Of a stretch of 64,000 nt of DNA, positions 26,465 to 34,603 are shown piece by piece; the stretch's first letter is position 1; each line of letters opens with the position of its first letter. This DNA comes from UBA12202 sp002691725 (GTDB lineage: Bacteria; Pseudomonadota; Alphaproteobacteria; Puniceispirillales; UBA1172). The stretch spans positions 338,338-402,337 of the forward strand of contig CBFIAU010000001.1 of the NCBI GenBank assembly GCA_965660675.1. Direction: 5' to 3'. A program made the translations under genes and the position numbers. The notes beneath the pieces were generated by a model. The model saw only the letters and a list, made by a program, of their open reading frames with translations. It did not search any database and was not told the DNA's origin.

Positions 26465-27097
26465 TCAGCCTTGCTTTAGCTGCAAGCCGCCTTCGGCGAT
26501 AAGAAACGCCACCACCGCATCAACCCCATGATTTTTCCGCATTGAGCCAAAAACAAATGGCCGCCCTTCACGGTTTGCTTTGGTGTCAGCTTGCATTTGT
26601 TCAAGATCAACATCAACATATGGCGCCAGTTCAACCTTATTGACCACAAGCAAATCCGACCGCATCAATGCCGGCCCTTTCTTGCGCGGAATATCAGCAC
26701 CCATAGCCACATCAATCATATATATAGTCAGGTCAGCCAGTTCAGGGCTAAAATTAGCCGCAAGATTATCCCCGCCCGATTCAATGAGAATGAGATCAAG
26801 GTCTGGAAATGTCTCTTTCAGCTCCTCAACCATTGCCAGGTTAATTGAGGCATCTTCTCTGATAGCCGTATGCGGGCAGCCGCCCGTCTCAACACCTCTG
26901 ATGCGGTCTTGGGTTAAGGCTTGCGCCCTGACCAGATAATCCGCGTCTTCTCTTGTATAAATATCATTAGTGATCACCGCCATCGAAAGACGGTGAGCCA
27001 AAGCGCGGCACAGTGCTTCGGTCAGGCTGGTCTTGCCAGCGCCCACTGGCCCCCCAATACCAACGCGCAAAGGCCCATGTTGCAATCGTGCCGTCAT
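26465..27097 (-). CDS. ureG: Urease accessory GTPase UreG
   Basis: SIMIBI-class GTPase that drives nickel delivery to apo-urease, 210 aa (normal length). P-loop GIGGPVGAGKTSL at about residues 12-24, the metal-linked 'GGCPHTAIREDASIN' motif (CPH), 'LILIESGGDNLAA' and the guanine-specificity motif 'VVNKVELAP' are all present. Last gene of the urease operon; its start overlaps the end of ureF by 4 bp. Confidence 0.96.
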   Translation of the reverse strand: MTARLQHGPLRVGIGGPVGAGKTSLTEALCRALAHRLSMAVITNDIYTREDADYLVRAQALTQDRIRGVETGGCPHTAIREDASINLAMVEELKETFPDLDLILIESGGDNLAANFSPELADLTIYMIDVAMGADIPRKKGPALMRSDLLVVNKVELAPYVDVDLEQMQADTKANREGRPFVFGSMRKNHGVDAVVAFLIAEGGLQLKQG

Positions 27098-27729
27098 GTC
27101 CGATATATCCTCATTTCATCATATTCATGGCGCATAGACACCAGATCAGAGACGACAGCAGAACCGCCAATATCATGAAGACTTGATGCCATAATCTCAT
27201 CTGTCAGCATTTTCATGATTGGCAAAAGCTTAGCAAGACAGGATTGTCCTGCGGTTTGACCAAGAGGAATATGCCGAACAGCAACCGATATCAGATTACT
27301 GGCAAAGCTTTGCAAAAAGCTTTGGATGGTAAGCCGTAGATCAAGTTTAATCGAAGCCGCCGCCAAGCCAACTGCAACTGGATAGGCCAGATTTTCCTCC
27401 AAGGCTAGACCAAAGCTGCTATTGACGGTCTTGGTGAAGGCTGACCCCAGCTCAAGGGTTTCCATATATCTTTCCTTACTTGAGGCCAGACTCAAGCAAA
27501 ACATATTGCATTCTTCGCCACGATACGCAGCTTTTACAAACAGCGCATCATTTCGACCTGATCCATTTTTAAGAACCCCTGAAATCCAGTCAAAAAGGCT
27601 GTTTTGATCTGTCACAAGACCTGTCTGAATAGCCGTTTCAAGCCCGTGCGAATAATTGAAGCCGCCAACGGGAAACGCTGGCGAGAACCAGGATTGCAAC
27701 ATGGCGGCGGTATCTTGATAGTTAGTCAT
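27094..27729 (-). CDS. ureF: Urease accessory protein UreF
   Basis: Helical scaffold that joins UreD and UreG in the urease activation complex, 211 aa. 'LQSWFSPAFPVGGFNYSHGLE' at residues 11-31 is the UreF signature (split by family convention), and the C-terminal conserved tail is present ('HDIGGSAVVSDLVSMRHEYDEMRIYRT' region). It lies 8 bp after ureE and overlaps ureG, within ureDABCEFG. Confidence 0.94.
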   Translation of the reverse strand: MTNYQDTAAMLQSWFSPAFPVGGFNYSHGLETAIQTGLVTDQNSLFDWISGVLKNGSGRNDALFVKAAYRGEECNMFCLSLASSKERYMETLELGSAFTKTVNSSFGLALEENLAYPVAVGLAAASIKLDLRLTIQSFLQSFASNLISVAVRHIPLGQTAGQSCLAKLLPIMKMLTDEIMASSLHDIGGSAVVSDLVSMRHEYDEMRIYRT

Positions 27730-27737
27730 AAATATCC

Positions 27738-28244
27738 TTAACTATGGGAATGACTGTGGGAGTGACCGTGATTCTCACCGTGAGTCTCACCATGCGTTTC
27801 ACCGTGAGAATGATTAAGAGTACGGCCATGCCCATAAGCCCCACCTTCGGGAGTAAATGGCGCATCGACAGGCGTAAGCATAGCATCAAGAGTGATCAGC
27901 ATGTTCTCAAGCACTTTATCGCGCTGAACGAGCAGAACATCATCACCAAACTGGCACGGGGTATGGCGATTGCCAATATGCCATGCCATTCTAGACAAAT
28001 TATGATGCCTGACCGCAACAAGAGCCTCAACCTCCGGTTTCACAGCAATCAGCCGCCCATCATCAAGCACAAAAGCATCACCTGAGTTAACCGATTGTGT
28101 TTCCGCTAATTCAACTAAAAATGCCTCGCCCTTATCGCTGGTTAGCTTTTTCCGGCGCAGAAATCTTGCCTCATAAGATAAGCTGACGCCATCATCGCAA
28201 TGCGCATCAGGGGCAAGTGTTGTCACGGTTTGAGAAACGCGCAT
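27738..28244 (-). CDS. ureE: Urease nickel metallochaperone UreE with histidine-rich tail
   Basis: Nickel-binding chaperone that supplies urease, 168 aa. The peptide-binding N-domain and a metal-binding core ending in 'YGHGRTLNHSHGE' are followed by a His-rich tail of about 24 residues made of HGET/HGEN units and four HS pairs. Such tails bind extra nickel and may buffer it. At the DNA level (about 27742-27815) the tail consists of imperfect 12-bp units (GGTGAGACTCAC-type), so it looks like a repeat expansion. Tail length is longer than in tail-less UreE proteins but similar to Klebsiella-type ones. Confidence 0.94.
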   Translation of the reverse strand: MRVSQTVTTLAPDAHCDDGVSLSYEARFLRRKKLTSDKGEAFLVELAETQSVNSGDAFVLDDGRLIAVKPEVEALVAVRHHNLSRMAWHIGNRHTPCQFGDDVLLVQRDKVLENMLITLDAMLTPVDAPFTPEGGAYGHGRTLNHSHGETHGETHGENHGHSHSHSHS

Positions 28245-28263
28245 AAGATACCCTCCCTTTCAA

Positions 28264-29973
28264 TCAATAGAGAAAATAGCGCTGTGCCATCGGCAAAATT
28301 TCGGCTGGCTTGCAGGTCAGCAATTCGCCATCAGCACGCACTTCATAGGTTTCAGGATCAACTTCAATTACTGGCAAAACGTCATTATGCACCATGCTCG
28401 CCTTGGCTATATTCCTTGTCGAGGCTACGGGCAAAGTCGGTTTCTTGAGACCATATGTTTTTCCAATTCCGGCATCTTGCGCAGCGCCGCTAACAAAAGA
28501 CACAGAGGTCGCTGTAAGCGCCCCGCCATAAGCCGCAAACATCGGCCTTGTATGCACTGGCTGCGGGGTTGGAATAGAGGCATTTGGATCACCCATCTGG
28601 GCGACAGCAATGCTCCCTCCCAATAAGACCATTTCTGGCTTAACTCCGAAAAAGGCCGGGTGCCATACCACTAAATCGGCGCGCTTGCCAACCTCAATAG
28701 AACCGATATGGCTGGATATGCCATGACAGATCGCTGGGTTAATTGTGTATTTTGCCAGATACCGCTTGACCCTGATATTGTCGTTATCACCTGTTTCTTC
28801 TGCTAGTCTGCCGCGTTGTAGTTTCATTTTATGGGCAGTCTGCCATGTGCGAATGATGACCTCACCAACCCGTCCCATCGCTTGACTGTCCGACGCAATG
28901 ATAGAAAACGCCCCCATATCATGAAGGATATCTTCTGCCGCTATGGTTTCTTTTCTGATACGGCTTTCGGCAAAAGCCACATCTTCAGGGATAGATTTAT
29001 CAAGATGATGGCATACCATTAACATATCCAAATGCTCTTCCAGAGTGTTAACCGTATAGGGCATTGTTGGATTTGTTGAGGAAGGAATGACATGCTCAAC
29101 CCCGCATAGCTTGATGATATCAGGCGCATGCCCGCCACCAGCACCCTCGGTATGAAAGGCATGAATAACACGGCCTTTCATCGCTGCTATGGTATTATCA
29201 ACATACCCGCTTTCGTTAAGCGTATCGGTATGGATCATGACCTGAACATCCATCGCATCAGCAACCCCTAGACAGCAATCAATGGCAGCAGGCGTTGTCC
29301 CCCAATCTTCATGGAGTTTGAGTGCGGCAGCACCAGCATTGACCTGTTCTTCCAGTGCCGCAGGCAGGCTGGCATTACCCTTTCCTGCAAATGCCAAATT
29401 CATCGGAAAGGCATCAGCTGATTGCAGCATCTTTTCTATATGCCATGATCCAGGTGTACAGGTCGTGGCAAGCGTGCCATGCGCTGGCCCTGTGCCGCCG
29501 CCCAGCATAGTCGTCAGCCCCGAATGCAGCGCATCATCAATTTGTTGCGGGCAGATAAAATGAATATGACTGTCAAAACCGCCAGCAGTAACGATATGTT
29601 TTTCGCCAGCAATAATCTCCGTTCCAGCCCCAATAACAATCGTGACCTGCGGTTGCGTATCAGGATTTCCAGCCTTTCCTATCGCCTGAATGACACCGTC
29701 TTTTATGCCGATATCGGCTTTATATATTCCATTTACATCAACAATACAGGCATTGGTGATAACCGTATCTACCGCGCCTTCGTGACGTGTTAGTTGCGAC
29801 TGCCCCATCCCATCACGGATCACTTTGCCGCCACCAAACTTGACTTCATCACCATAAGTGGTCAGATCATATTCGACTTCAATAAACAATTCTGTATCTG
29901 CCAGCCTGACTTTGTCACCAGTGGTTGGGCCATACATATCGGCATAGGCTTTTCTTGAGATTGGCGTCGCCAT
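28264..29973 (-). CDS. ureC: Urease alpha subunit
   Basis: Catalytic subunit that hydrolyses urea to ammonia and carbamate, 569 aa (full length). The dinickel site is complete: 'SHIHFICPQQ' (two His), carbamylated lysine in 'ALKLHEDWG', 'IHTDTLNESG', 'HAFHTEGAGGGHAPD' and the mobile-flap 'VCHHLD' cysteine-histidine. The start shares one base with the ureB stop (TAATG), giving tight coupling. Ends 20 bp before ureE. Confidence 0.97.
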   Translation of the reverse strand: MATPISRKAYADMYGPTTGDKVRLADTELFIEVEYDLTTYGDEVKFGGGKVIRDGMGQSQLTRHEGAVDTVITNACIVDVNGIYKADIGIKDGVIQAIGKAGNPDTQPQVTIVIGAGTEIIAGEKHIVTAGGFDSHIHFICPQQIDDALHSGLTTMLGGGTGPAHGTLATTCTPGSWHIEKMLQSADAFPMNLAFAGKGNASLPAALEEQVNAGAAALKLHEDWGTTPAAIDCCLGVADAMDVQVMIHTDTLNESGYVDNTIAAMKGRVIHAFHTEGAGGGHAPDIIKLCGVEHVIPSSTNPTMPYTVNTLEEHLDMLMVCHHLDKSIPEDVAFAESRIRKETIAAEDILHDMGAFSIIASDSQAMGRVGEVIIRTWQTAHKMKLQRGRLAEETGDNDNIRVKRYLAKYTINPAICHGISSHIGSIEVGKRADLVVWHPAFFGVKPEMVLLGGSIAVAQMGDPNASIPTPQPVHTRPMFAAYGGALTATSVSFVSGAAQDAGIGKTYGLKKPTLPVASTRNIAKASMVHNDVLPVIEVDPETYEVRADGELLTCKPAEILPMAQRYFLY

Positions 29974-30308
29974 TAAACGTCCCCCATGATGTTTTGATTA
30001 AATCCAAACACCTGCCTATGGCCTGAATATGAAATAAGCCTGACCGATCTTTTCTGGCCGGGCTCAAACCGAACAGCCGTACCGGCGGCAATATCAAGCC
30101 GCATCCCTTTGGTGACACCGCGATCAAATGACAGGGCGGTATTGACCTCAAAAAAATGATAATGACTGCCGACCTGAACAGGTCTATCACCTGTATTCGC
30201 AACCTCTATTTCTATTGCCTTACCGTTAGCATTAAGGATAAGCTCGCCATCTTCAACAATCATTTCGCCCGGTACTAATTTATTGGGTATTAATTTTTTT
30301 GATGTCAT
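29973..30308 (-). CDS. ureB: Urease beta subunit
   Basis: Structural beta subunit of the (ABC)3 urease, 111 aa. 'PGEMIVEDGELILNANG' and 'DRPVQVGSHYHFFEVN' are the conserved strands, and 'GMRLDIAAGTAVRFEPG' follows. Starts within the ureA stop (4-bp overlap) and runs into ureC. Separate beta and gamma genes are the usual bacterial arrangement. Confidence 0.96.
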   Translation of the reverse strand: MTSKKLIPNKLVPGEMIVEDGELILNANGKAIEIEVANTGDRPVQVGSHYHFFEVNTALSFDRGVTKGMRLDIAAGTAVRFEPGQKRSVRLISYSGHRQVFGFNQNIMGDV

Positions 30309-30622
30309 TTTGACTTCTCCTGTCTTATGGGATGATGAACCGTCACCAGCTTTGTTCCATCCGGGAATGTGGCTTCTACCTGAACATCATGGATCATATC
30401 CGCGACACCCGCCATGCAGTCAGCTTGCGTTACAACATGCGCCCCTGCTTCCATCAGATCAGCGACGGTTCTGCCATCACGGGCACCTTCAATAACAAAA
30501 TCAGAGATTAGCGCTATGGCTTCCGGATAATTCAGCTTCACCCCACGCTGTTTTCTTGATCTGGCGACCATGGCAGCAAGGGAAAGAAGTAATTTATCTT
30601 TTTCTCTTGGTGAAAGTTTCAT
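30305..30622 (-). CDS. ureA: Urease gamma subunit
   Basis: Small gamma subunit of urease, 105 aa, with 'MKLSPREKDKLLLSLAAMVA' and 'RKQRGVKLNYPEAIALISDF', both strongly conserved. The ribosome site GGAG/AGGG lies inside a 13-bp tandem repeat (30624-30675), each unit of which contains a GGGAAG-type purine stretch, so the leader has several near-identical SD-like sequences. Confidence 0.96.
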   Translation of the reverse strand: MKLSPREKDKLLLSLAAMVARSRKQRGVKLNYPEAIALISDFVIEGARDGRTVADLMEAGAHVVTQADCMAGVADMIHDVQVEATFPDGTKLVTVHHPIRQEKSK

Positions 30623-30623
30623 C

Positions 30624-30675
30624 CCCTAGTCTCCTTCCCTAGTCTTCTTCCCTAGTCTTCTTCCCTAGTCTTCTT
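30624..30675. repeat. Four tandem 13-bp units spanning the ureD-ureA junction
   Basis: CCCTAGTCTTCTT on the plus strand repeated at 30624-30636 (one mismatch), 30637-30649, 30650-30662 and 30663-30675. It fills the whole ureD-ureA spacer and touches the ureD stop. Read on the coding strand each unit supplies an SD-like GGGAAGAAG or GGGAAGGAG. Confidence 0.92.
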
Positions 30676-31501
30676 AAATCATCCAGGTTCTTGGCAAAGA
30701 CGATGCGGTCATGCGCTCCAGTATTCGGGCTATGGCAGGTTTGATGGAATAAAGGTCAGGCGCGATAATTCGGACAACCAATTTATTCATCCATGCCGAT
30801 ACTTCTATCCATGATGCTTCGTCTTTATGCATGTGCTGAATATCTTTAACCAATGCTGATAGATCATCGGGGCAGACGATTATGAGCGTTGCCATGACAT
30901 TAGTATCTGCGCGGGCAAAATGATCTAGTTGTTCTCTGACAGGGTCAGTTATACGGAATGCTTCTGAATGGATCAGTTTGTCATCTTGCCAGATATGCCA
31001 GCGATCTTGAACATGGCCTGCGGTCAACACCTCGCCACTTTCCTTGCGTCCAAAAACAAGCATCTCACCAATAACAACCGTGCTGCTGGCATCTAAATTG
31101 ATATCAATATGCCGCATGAACTGACATTGGTTATAAAGAATGGTTTCATGTGGCACCCAAACAAGCCAACTTTCATTAGTCGCTGACAGCTTAATATGCG
31201 CGTGGGCGACACCATCCCCTAACGCCCGATACACACGCTCTGCTGCTTGTGTCGTCAAGGTAACATAGCTATTTTGATCAGCCTTAATCTCATAACTCAT
31301 CCTATCGCCATCGGTCAGACCGCCAGATGTATTTGCCAGTAAAACCTCAATCGCTTGACTATATGATTTTGGAATGAACGCCTTGGCTGAACCAGATTGA
31401 TAAAACCGCTTCACGTCATGGTTTTCAAAGGCAAGGCTTAGCTCTCCACATGCTCGTTCAAAAAATATGTTCTCCTGTGGGGCTAGCTTGAAACTATGCA
31501 T
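30674..31501 (-). CDS. ureD: Urease accessory protein UreD
   Basis: Accessory scaffold that binds apo-urease and conducts nickel from UreG, 275 aa. 'GSAKAFIPKSYSQAIEVLLANTSGGLTDGD' spans the diagnostic region, with 'TTQAAERVYRA' and 'PHETILYNQCQF' further on. First gene of the urease operon. The 190 bases upstream (31502-31691) hold the presumed promoter and a direct repeat CTAATTTAA (about 31537-31557), but no regulator site I can name. Confidence 0.94.
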   Translation of the reverse strand: MHSFKLAPQENIFFERACGELSLAFENHDVKRFYQSGSAKAFIPKSYSQAIEVLLANTSGGLTDGDRMSYEIKADQNSYVTLTTQAAERVYRALGDGVAHAHIKLSATNESWLVWVPHETILYNQCQFMRHIDINLDASSTVVIGEMLVFGRKESGEVLTAGHVQDRWHIWQDDKLIHSEAFRITDPVREQLDHFARADTNVMATLIIVCPDDLSALVKDIQHMHKDEASWIEVSAWMNKLVVRIIAPDLYSIKPAIARILERMTASSLPRTWMI

Positions 31502-31691
31502 AAATATCGTTCTCTGCCTGAATACTATATCAATAAAATCTAATTTAAGGCTAATTTAAACCCTGACCAGTCTTGACCCAATCTTGGCACATCTGCTCTA
31601 CCGATTAGCGTGAGAATATTGCTGATAGCGTATTTGGCTGATCACCCGACTGATCCTTCCACTAATTATCACGAGGCGGTTGCCAAACCCT

Positions 31692-32129
31692 CTATTTTGA
31701 GAAAAACGCCCTCGCATGCGGCAGAGTAATCCGAGAGATGTGAAGATTTAATGCTTTCGTGGATAAAAAGGTTTCGTAACAAAAGCACCCCATACTGACG
31801 ATTAATGTAAATAGCGATAAGACTTGCGGATATGATCCTAGAATGACCTCATCATATTGTCCGGCGAGCAACACCATTGTGTTAAGGATAAAGGATACCC
31901 CGGCCAGGAACAGAGCCATTTTTATGACCTCCATTCTCTTTCTTAGAACCTTTAACTCATTAATTAAAATTGCTAAAGCCTGGCTATGGTCATCAACATT
32001 TTCTATATGCTGAGCGATAGACCGCATCAAACTTGCCAAGCTTGTGTAGCGAAAGTTAAACGCCACAATCACCAATGGAATAGCCGGGAAGAGCGCCGCG
32101 GCAATGGATATATTTAAACTCATGTTCAT
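31692..32129 (-). CDS. DUF2721 family membrane protein
   Basis: Small integral membrane protein, 145 aa, of the DUF2721 type. An N-terminal helix ('ISIAAALFPAIPLVIVAFNFRY') is followed by a charged amphipathic stretch (about 35-68) with the RKRMEVIK segment, then two C-terminal helices. The family is common in Proteobacteria and cyanobacteria and has no established function. It is encoded upstream-to-downstream toward the urease operon but with a 190-base gap, so probably its own transcript. Confidence 0.7.
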   Translation of the reverse strand: MNMSLNISIAAALFPAIPLVIVAFNFRYTSLASLMRSIAQHIENVDDHSQALAILINELKVLRKRMEVIKMALFLAGVSFILNTMVLLAGQYDEVILGSYPQVLSLFTLIVSMGCFCYETFLSTKALNLHISRITLPHARAFFSK

Positions 32130-32235
32130 TCAACTATGGTTAACGCTTAAAATGCGGTCGCTGATTTTTTGGCGTAAGACGTTCTCACGACTCAACGATA
32201 TATGTGAACGTAAACCATGCTTGCGATGCTGAAAA

Positions 32236-32418
32236 GTGCTATTATTTACTATCTGCGGTGCAATATTTGCAACACCCTTAAGAGCGTCTATTGATGCGCT
32301 TGACCAGAGTTCTGATATGCTGGCACCATTAGAGGACGGCGTCATGGCACTGGCCATGGCTGAGGCTGCAAAGCGGTTTTTCGATGAAGGTGTTACCGTT
32401 AACCTTGCCAATATTTAA
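32236..32418 (+). pseudogene. Possible C-terminal relic of a Gfo/Idh/MocA-type dehydrogenase
   Basis: The 331-base gap 32130-32460 contains a 60-codon frame opening with GTG and no ribosome site. Its C-terminal half ('LAPLEDGVMALAMAEAAKR' then a FDEGVTVNL ending) reads like the last helix and tail of Gfo/Idh/MocA oxidoreductases. The N-terminal part does not resemble that family. I read it as a decayed gene end, perhaps left from an operon with the enolase-superfamily gene 42 bp downstream. It could also be chance; nothing else is seen in this gap. Confidence 0.3.
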
Positions 32419-32460
32419 GATAGCAAATTAGAAACTGGAAAATGTGAGAAGGCTCATTAG

Positions 32461-33567
32461 ATGATCGTAAGGGAAATCAATCTTTATCATGTTCAGATGC
32501 CAATGCTGGAACCATGGGTGACGGCCTATGGCTCACAAGACATGATTGAAAGTCTTTTTGTTAACCTGAAGTTTGATGAAGCCCAAGGCTGGGGAGAATG
32601 TGCGCCGGCGCCTTTGCCGCTTTATAATACCGAATATACCAAAGGGGCGTTTCATGTTGCTCATGATGTTTTGGCGCCTCGGCTTATTGGCAGAACTATT
32701 TCATCACCAGACAATATCGCAGGCCTGTTTGAGGGATTAAAGGGCCATGAGTTCACAAAATCCGCCTTTGAGACAGCCGTTTGGGATGCCTATGCCAAGA
32801 CCCTTGAGGAGCCGCTTTGGTCGCTGATCGGCGGCACGAACCCATCTATAATGGTTGGCGCAGATATCCCTGTGCTGGCAAGCACCGATGCCTTGATTGA
32901 TCGAATAGCGGAAGCCATAGATCAAGGTTTTCCGCGCGTAAAGCTGAAATTCAATCGGCAATGCACCCCCGATATGATTGAAAAAGTGCGAAACACCTAT
33001 CCCGATTTAGTGATGCATATTGATTGTAATAGCGGCTTCACGCTGGACGATATGGATATGTTCCAGAGGCTTGATCACTTTAATCTCAAAATGATTGAGC
33101 AGCCTTTGGCCTATGATGATCTTATTGATCATGCGGAACTACAAAAAGCATTGCAAACACCCATTTGTCTTGATGAAAGCATCACATCGGCGCAGCGGGC
33201 GGCAAAAGCTATCCAGATTAAGGCCTGCCAATGGATCAATATTAAAACAAGTCGGGTCGGCGGGCTAACCAACGCGATTGCGATCCATGATCTGTGTCAG
33301 CAAAATGATGTTCCTGTTTGGGTTGGCGGAATGCTGGAATCAGCCGTTGGCCAAGCGCCTTCAATGGCATTGGCAACGAAAGATAATGTTGGCTATCCGT
33401 GCGATATTTTCCCCAGCAGCAGGTTCTTTGAAGACGATTTTTCGGCGCCAGATATCACGCTTTCGCAAAACGGCAGGATCACCGCACCTGACCGGCCAGG
33501 GTGCGGATTTTCGCCAAAAATGGATAAACTGCACAAACATAGCGTTGCAACAGCACGTATCGCTTAG
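32461..33567 (+). CDS. Enolase-superfamily enzyme, N-succinylamino acid racemase/OSBS-like
   Basis: Muconate-lactonizing subgroup of the enolase superfamily, 368 aa. The N-terminal capping domain ends near residue 125. The barrel has the acid/base lysines in RVKLKF and NIKTSRVGG and the Mg ligands in 'HIDCNSG', 'IEQPL' and 'CLDES'. 'MPMLEPWVTAYG' and 'GWGECAPAPLPLY' match o-succinylbenzoate synthase/N-succinylamino-acid racemase proteins. No menaquinone gene is nearby, which favours racemisation of an N-acylated amino acid over OSBS. The enzyme may also be promiscuous. It converges with phoB across about 90 bases. Confidence 0.8.
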   Translation: MIVREINLYHVQMPMLEPWVTAYGSQDMIESLFVNLKFDEAQGWGECAPAPLPLYNTEYTKGAFHVAHDVLAPRLIGRTISSPDNIAGLFEGLKGHEFTKSAFETAVWDAYAKTLEEPLWSLIGGTNPSIMVGADIPVLASTDALIDRIAEAIDQGFPRVKLKFNRQCTPDMIEKVRNTYPDLVMHIDCNSGFTLDDMDMFQRLDHFNLKMIEQPLAYDDLIDHAELQKALQTPICLDESITSAQRAAKAIQIKACQWINIKTSRVGGLTNAIAIHDLCQQNDVPVWVGGMLESAVGQAPSMALATKDNVGYPCDIFPSSRFFEDDFSAPDITLSQNGRITAPDRPGCGFSPKMDKLHKHSVATARIA

Positions 33568-33659
33568 CAAAGCTAATCAAAACACCATCATATAAGCGCT
33601 GTGAGGACATCAGGTTGGCCTGACCCATCAATGGCTTAATAGCGCGTGCCAGTTTCACA

Positions 33660-34391
33660 TTATTCGGGCATCCGCAACGCATAGCCACTGCCCCGAACGG
33701 TGCGGATTATATCCGAATGATTGTTGCCGTTCTGATGTCCATTAAGCGCTTTTCTCAATCTGCTGAAATGGACATCTATGGTTCGATCTTCGATATATAT
33801 TCCATGCCCCCAGACATGATCTAATAACTGGGTTCGGCTGAACACCTGTCCGGGGCGCTCCATGAGAAGGGCTAGAATATCAAACTCTTTAGGCCCTAGA
33901 TGGACCGCTTGACCATTGCGCTCGACAATTTTCTTGCGAGGGTAGAGCTTGAGATCAGCAAACGCAATGACATCATTCATCAGCATTGGCCGTGAACGCC
34001 TCAGCACAGCACGGATGCGGGCAATGACCTCTTTTGGCGAAAATGGCTTGGTGATATAATCATCTGCACCCACATCCAGACCTAGCGTTCTATCGCCTTC
34101 CTCACCTCTTGCGCTGAGCATAATGACAGGAATTTGTCTGGTTTCTGCAATCCCCCGCAAAGATCGGCACACATCAATGCCTGACATATTTGGCATCATC
34201 CAATCAAGAATAATAATATCAGGGATAGTTTCTTCAGCTAAGTCTAAGGCTTTTTGACCATCATTTGCTTGTATGACTGAAAACCCGGCTTTCTCTAAGT
34301 TATATGTCAATAACTGTTGCTGATTACGCTCATCATCCGCGATTAATACGCGGGGGGTGATCAGTCTATCCTCAATAGATATATGATCCAT
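33660..34391 (-). CDS. phoB: PhoB-type phosphate response regulator
   Basis: OmpR/PhoB-family two-component response regulator, 243 aa from the ATG at 34391, which has GAGGTG just upstream. The GTG that would extend it lies inside that ribosome site. Receiver domain 1-130 has the acidic pair Asp19-Asp20, phospho-acceptor Asp63 (ILDWMMP) and the ITKPF lysine. The winged-helix domain (about 145-240) has 'FDILALLMERPGQVFSRTQLLDHVWG' and 'RTIDVHFSRLRKAL', typical of PhoB. No phoR or pst genes are in the window, so PhoB is inferred from sequence plus a matching Pho box 150 bp away in front of the divergent plcP-like gene. Confidence 0.85.
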   Translation of the reverse strand: MDHISIEDRLITPRVLIADDERNQQQLLTYNLEKAGFSVIQANDGQKALDLAEETIPDIIILDWMMPNMSGIDVCRSLRGIAETRQIPVIMLSARGEEGDRTLGLDVGADDYITKPFSPKEVIARIRAVLRRSRPMLMNDVIAFADLKLYPRKKIVERNGQAVHLGPKEFDILALLMERPGQVFSRTQLLDHVWGHGIYIEDRTIDVHFSRLRKALNGHQNGNNHSDIIRTVRGSGYALRMPE

Positions 34392-34540
34392 AAACACCTC
34401 AAATATGTAGTAGCAAATGTTGTGTATGTGAAGTTTATTTCAGAATTATGACAAAATCATTTTAATTCAGATACACCATTGCTATGCCGCCTTTTTTTTG
34501 GCTGACCAACATTGCAAATTGACACGAAGGCATAACCTAA

Positions 34541-34576
34541 ATGTCATCTCTTTGTCACAATACGCGAATATATTAT
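34541..34576 (+). promoter_or_regulatory. Pho box and -10 element upstream of the plcP-like gene
   Basis: Two 7-bp half sites, ATGTCAT (34541-34547) and TTGTCAC (34552-34558), separated by 4 bp, match the PhoB box consensus (CTGTCAT-n4-CTGTCAC) at 12 of 14 positions. The 11-bp period is correct. A TATATT -10 candidate begins 10 bp after the second half site, the class II PhoB spacing in which PhoB replaces the -35 element. The gene start is 30 bp further on. Confidence 0.75.
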
Positions 34577-34603
34577 GTTTTTTGATGAAGATAGAGATGC
34601 CAA

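Noticed and set aside
34521..34527. Extra Pho half site (TGACAC on the plus strand)
   Set aside because: No second half site at 11 bp on either strand; only 34541-34558 has the full pattern.
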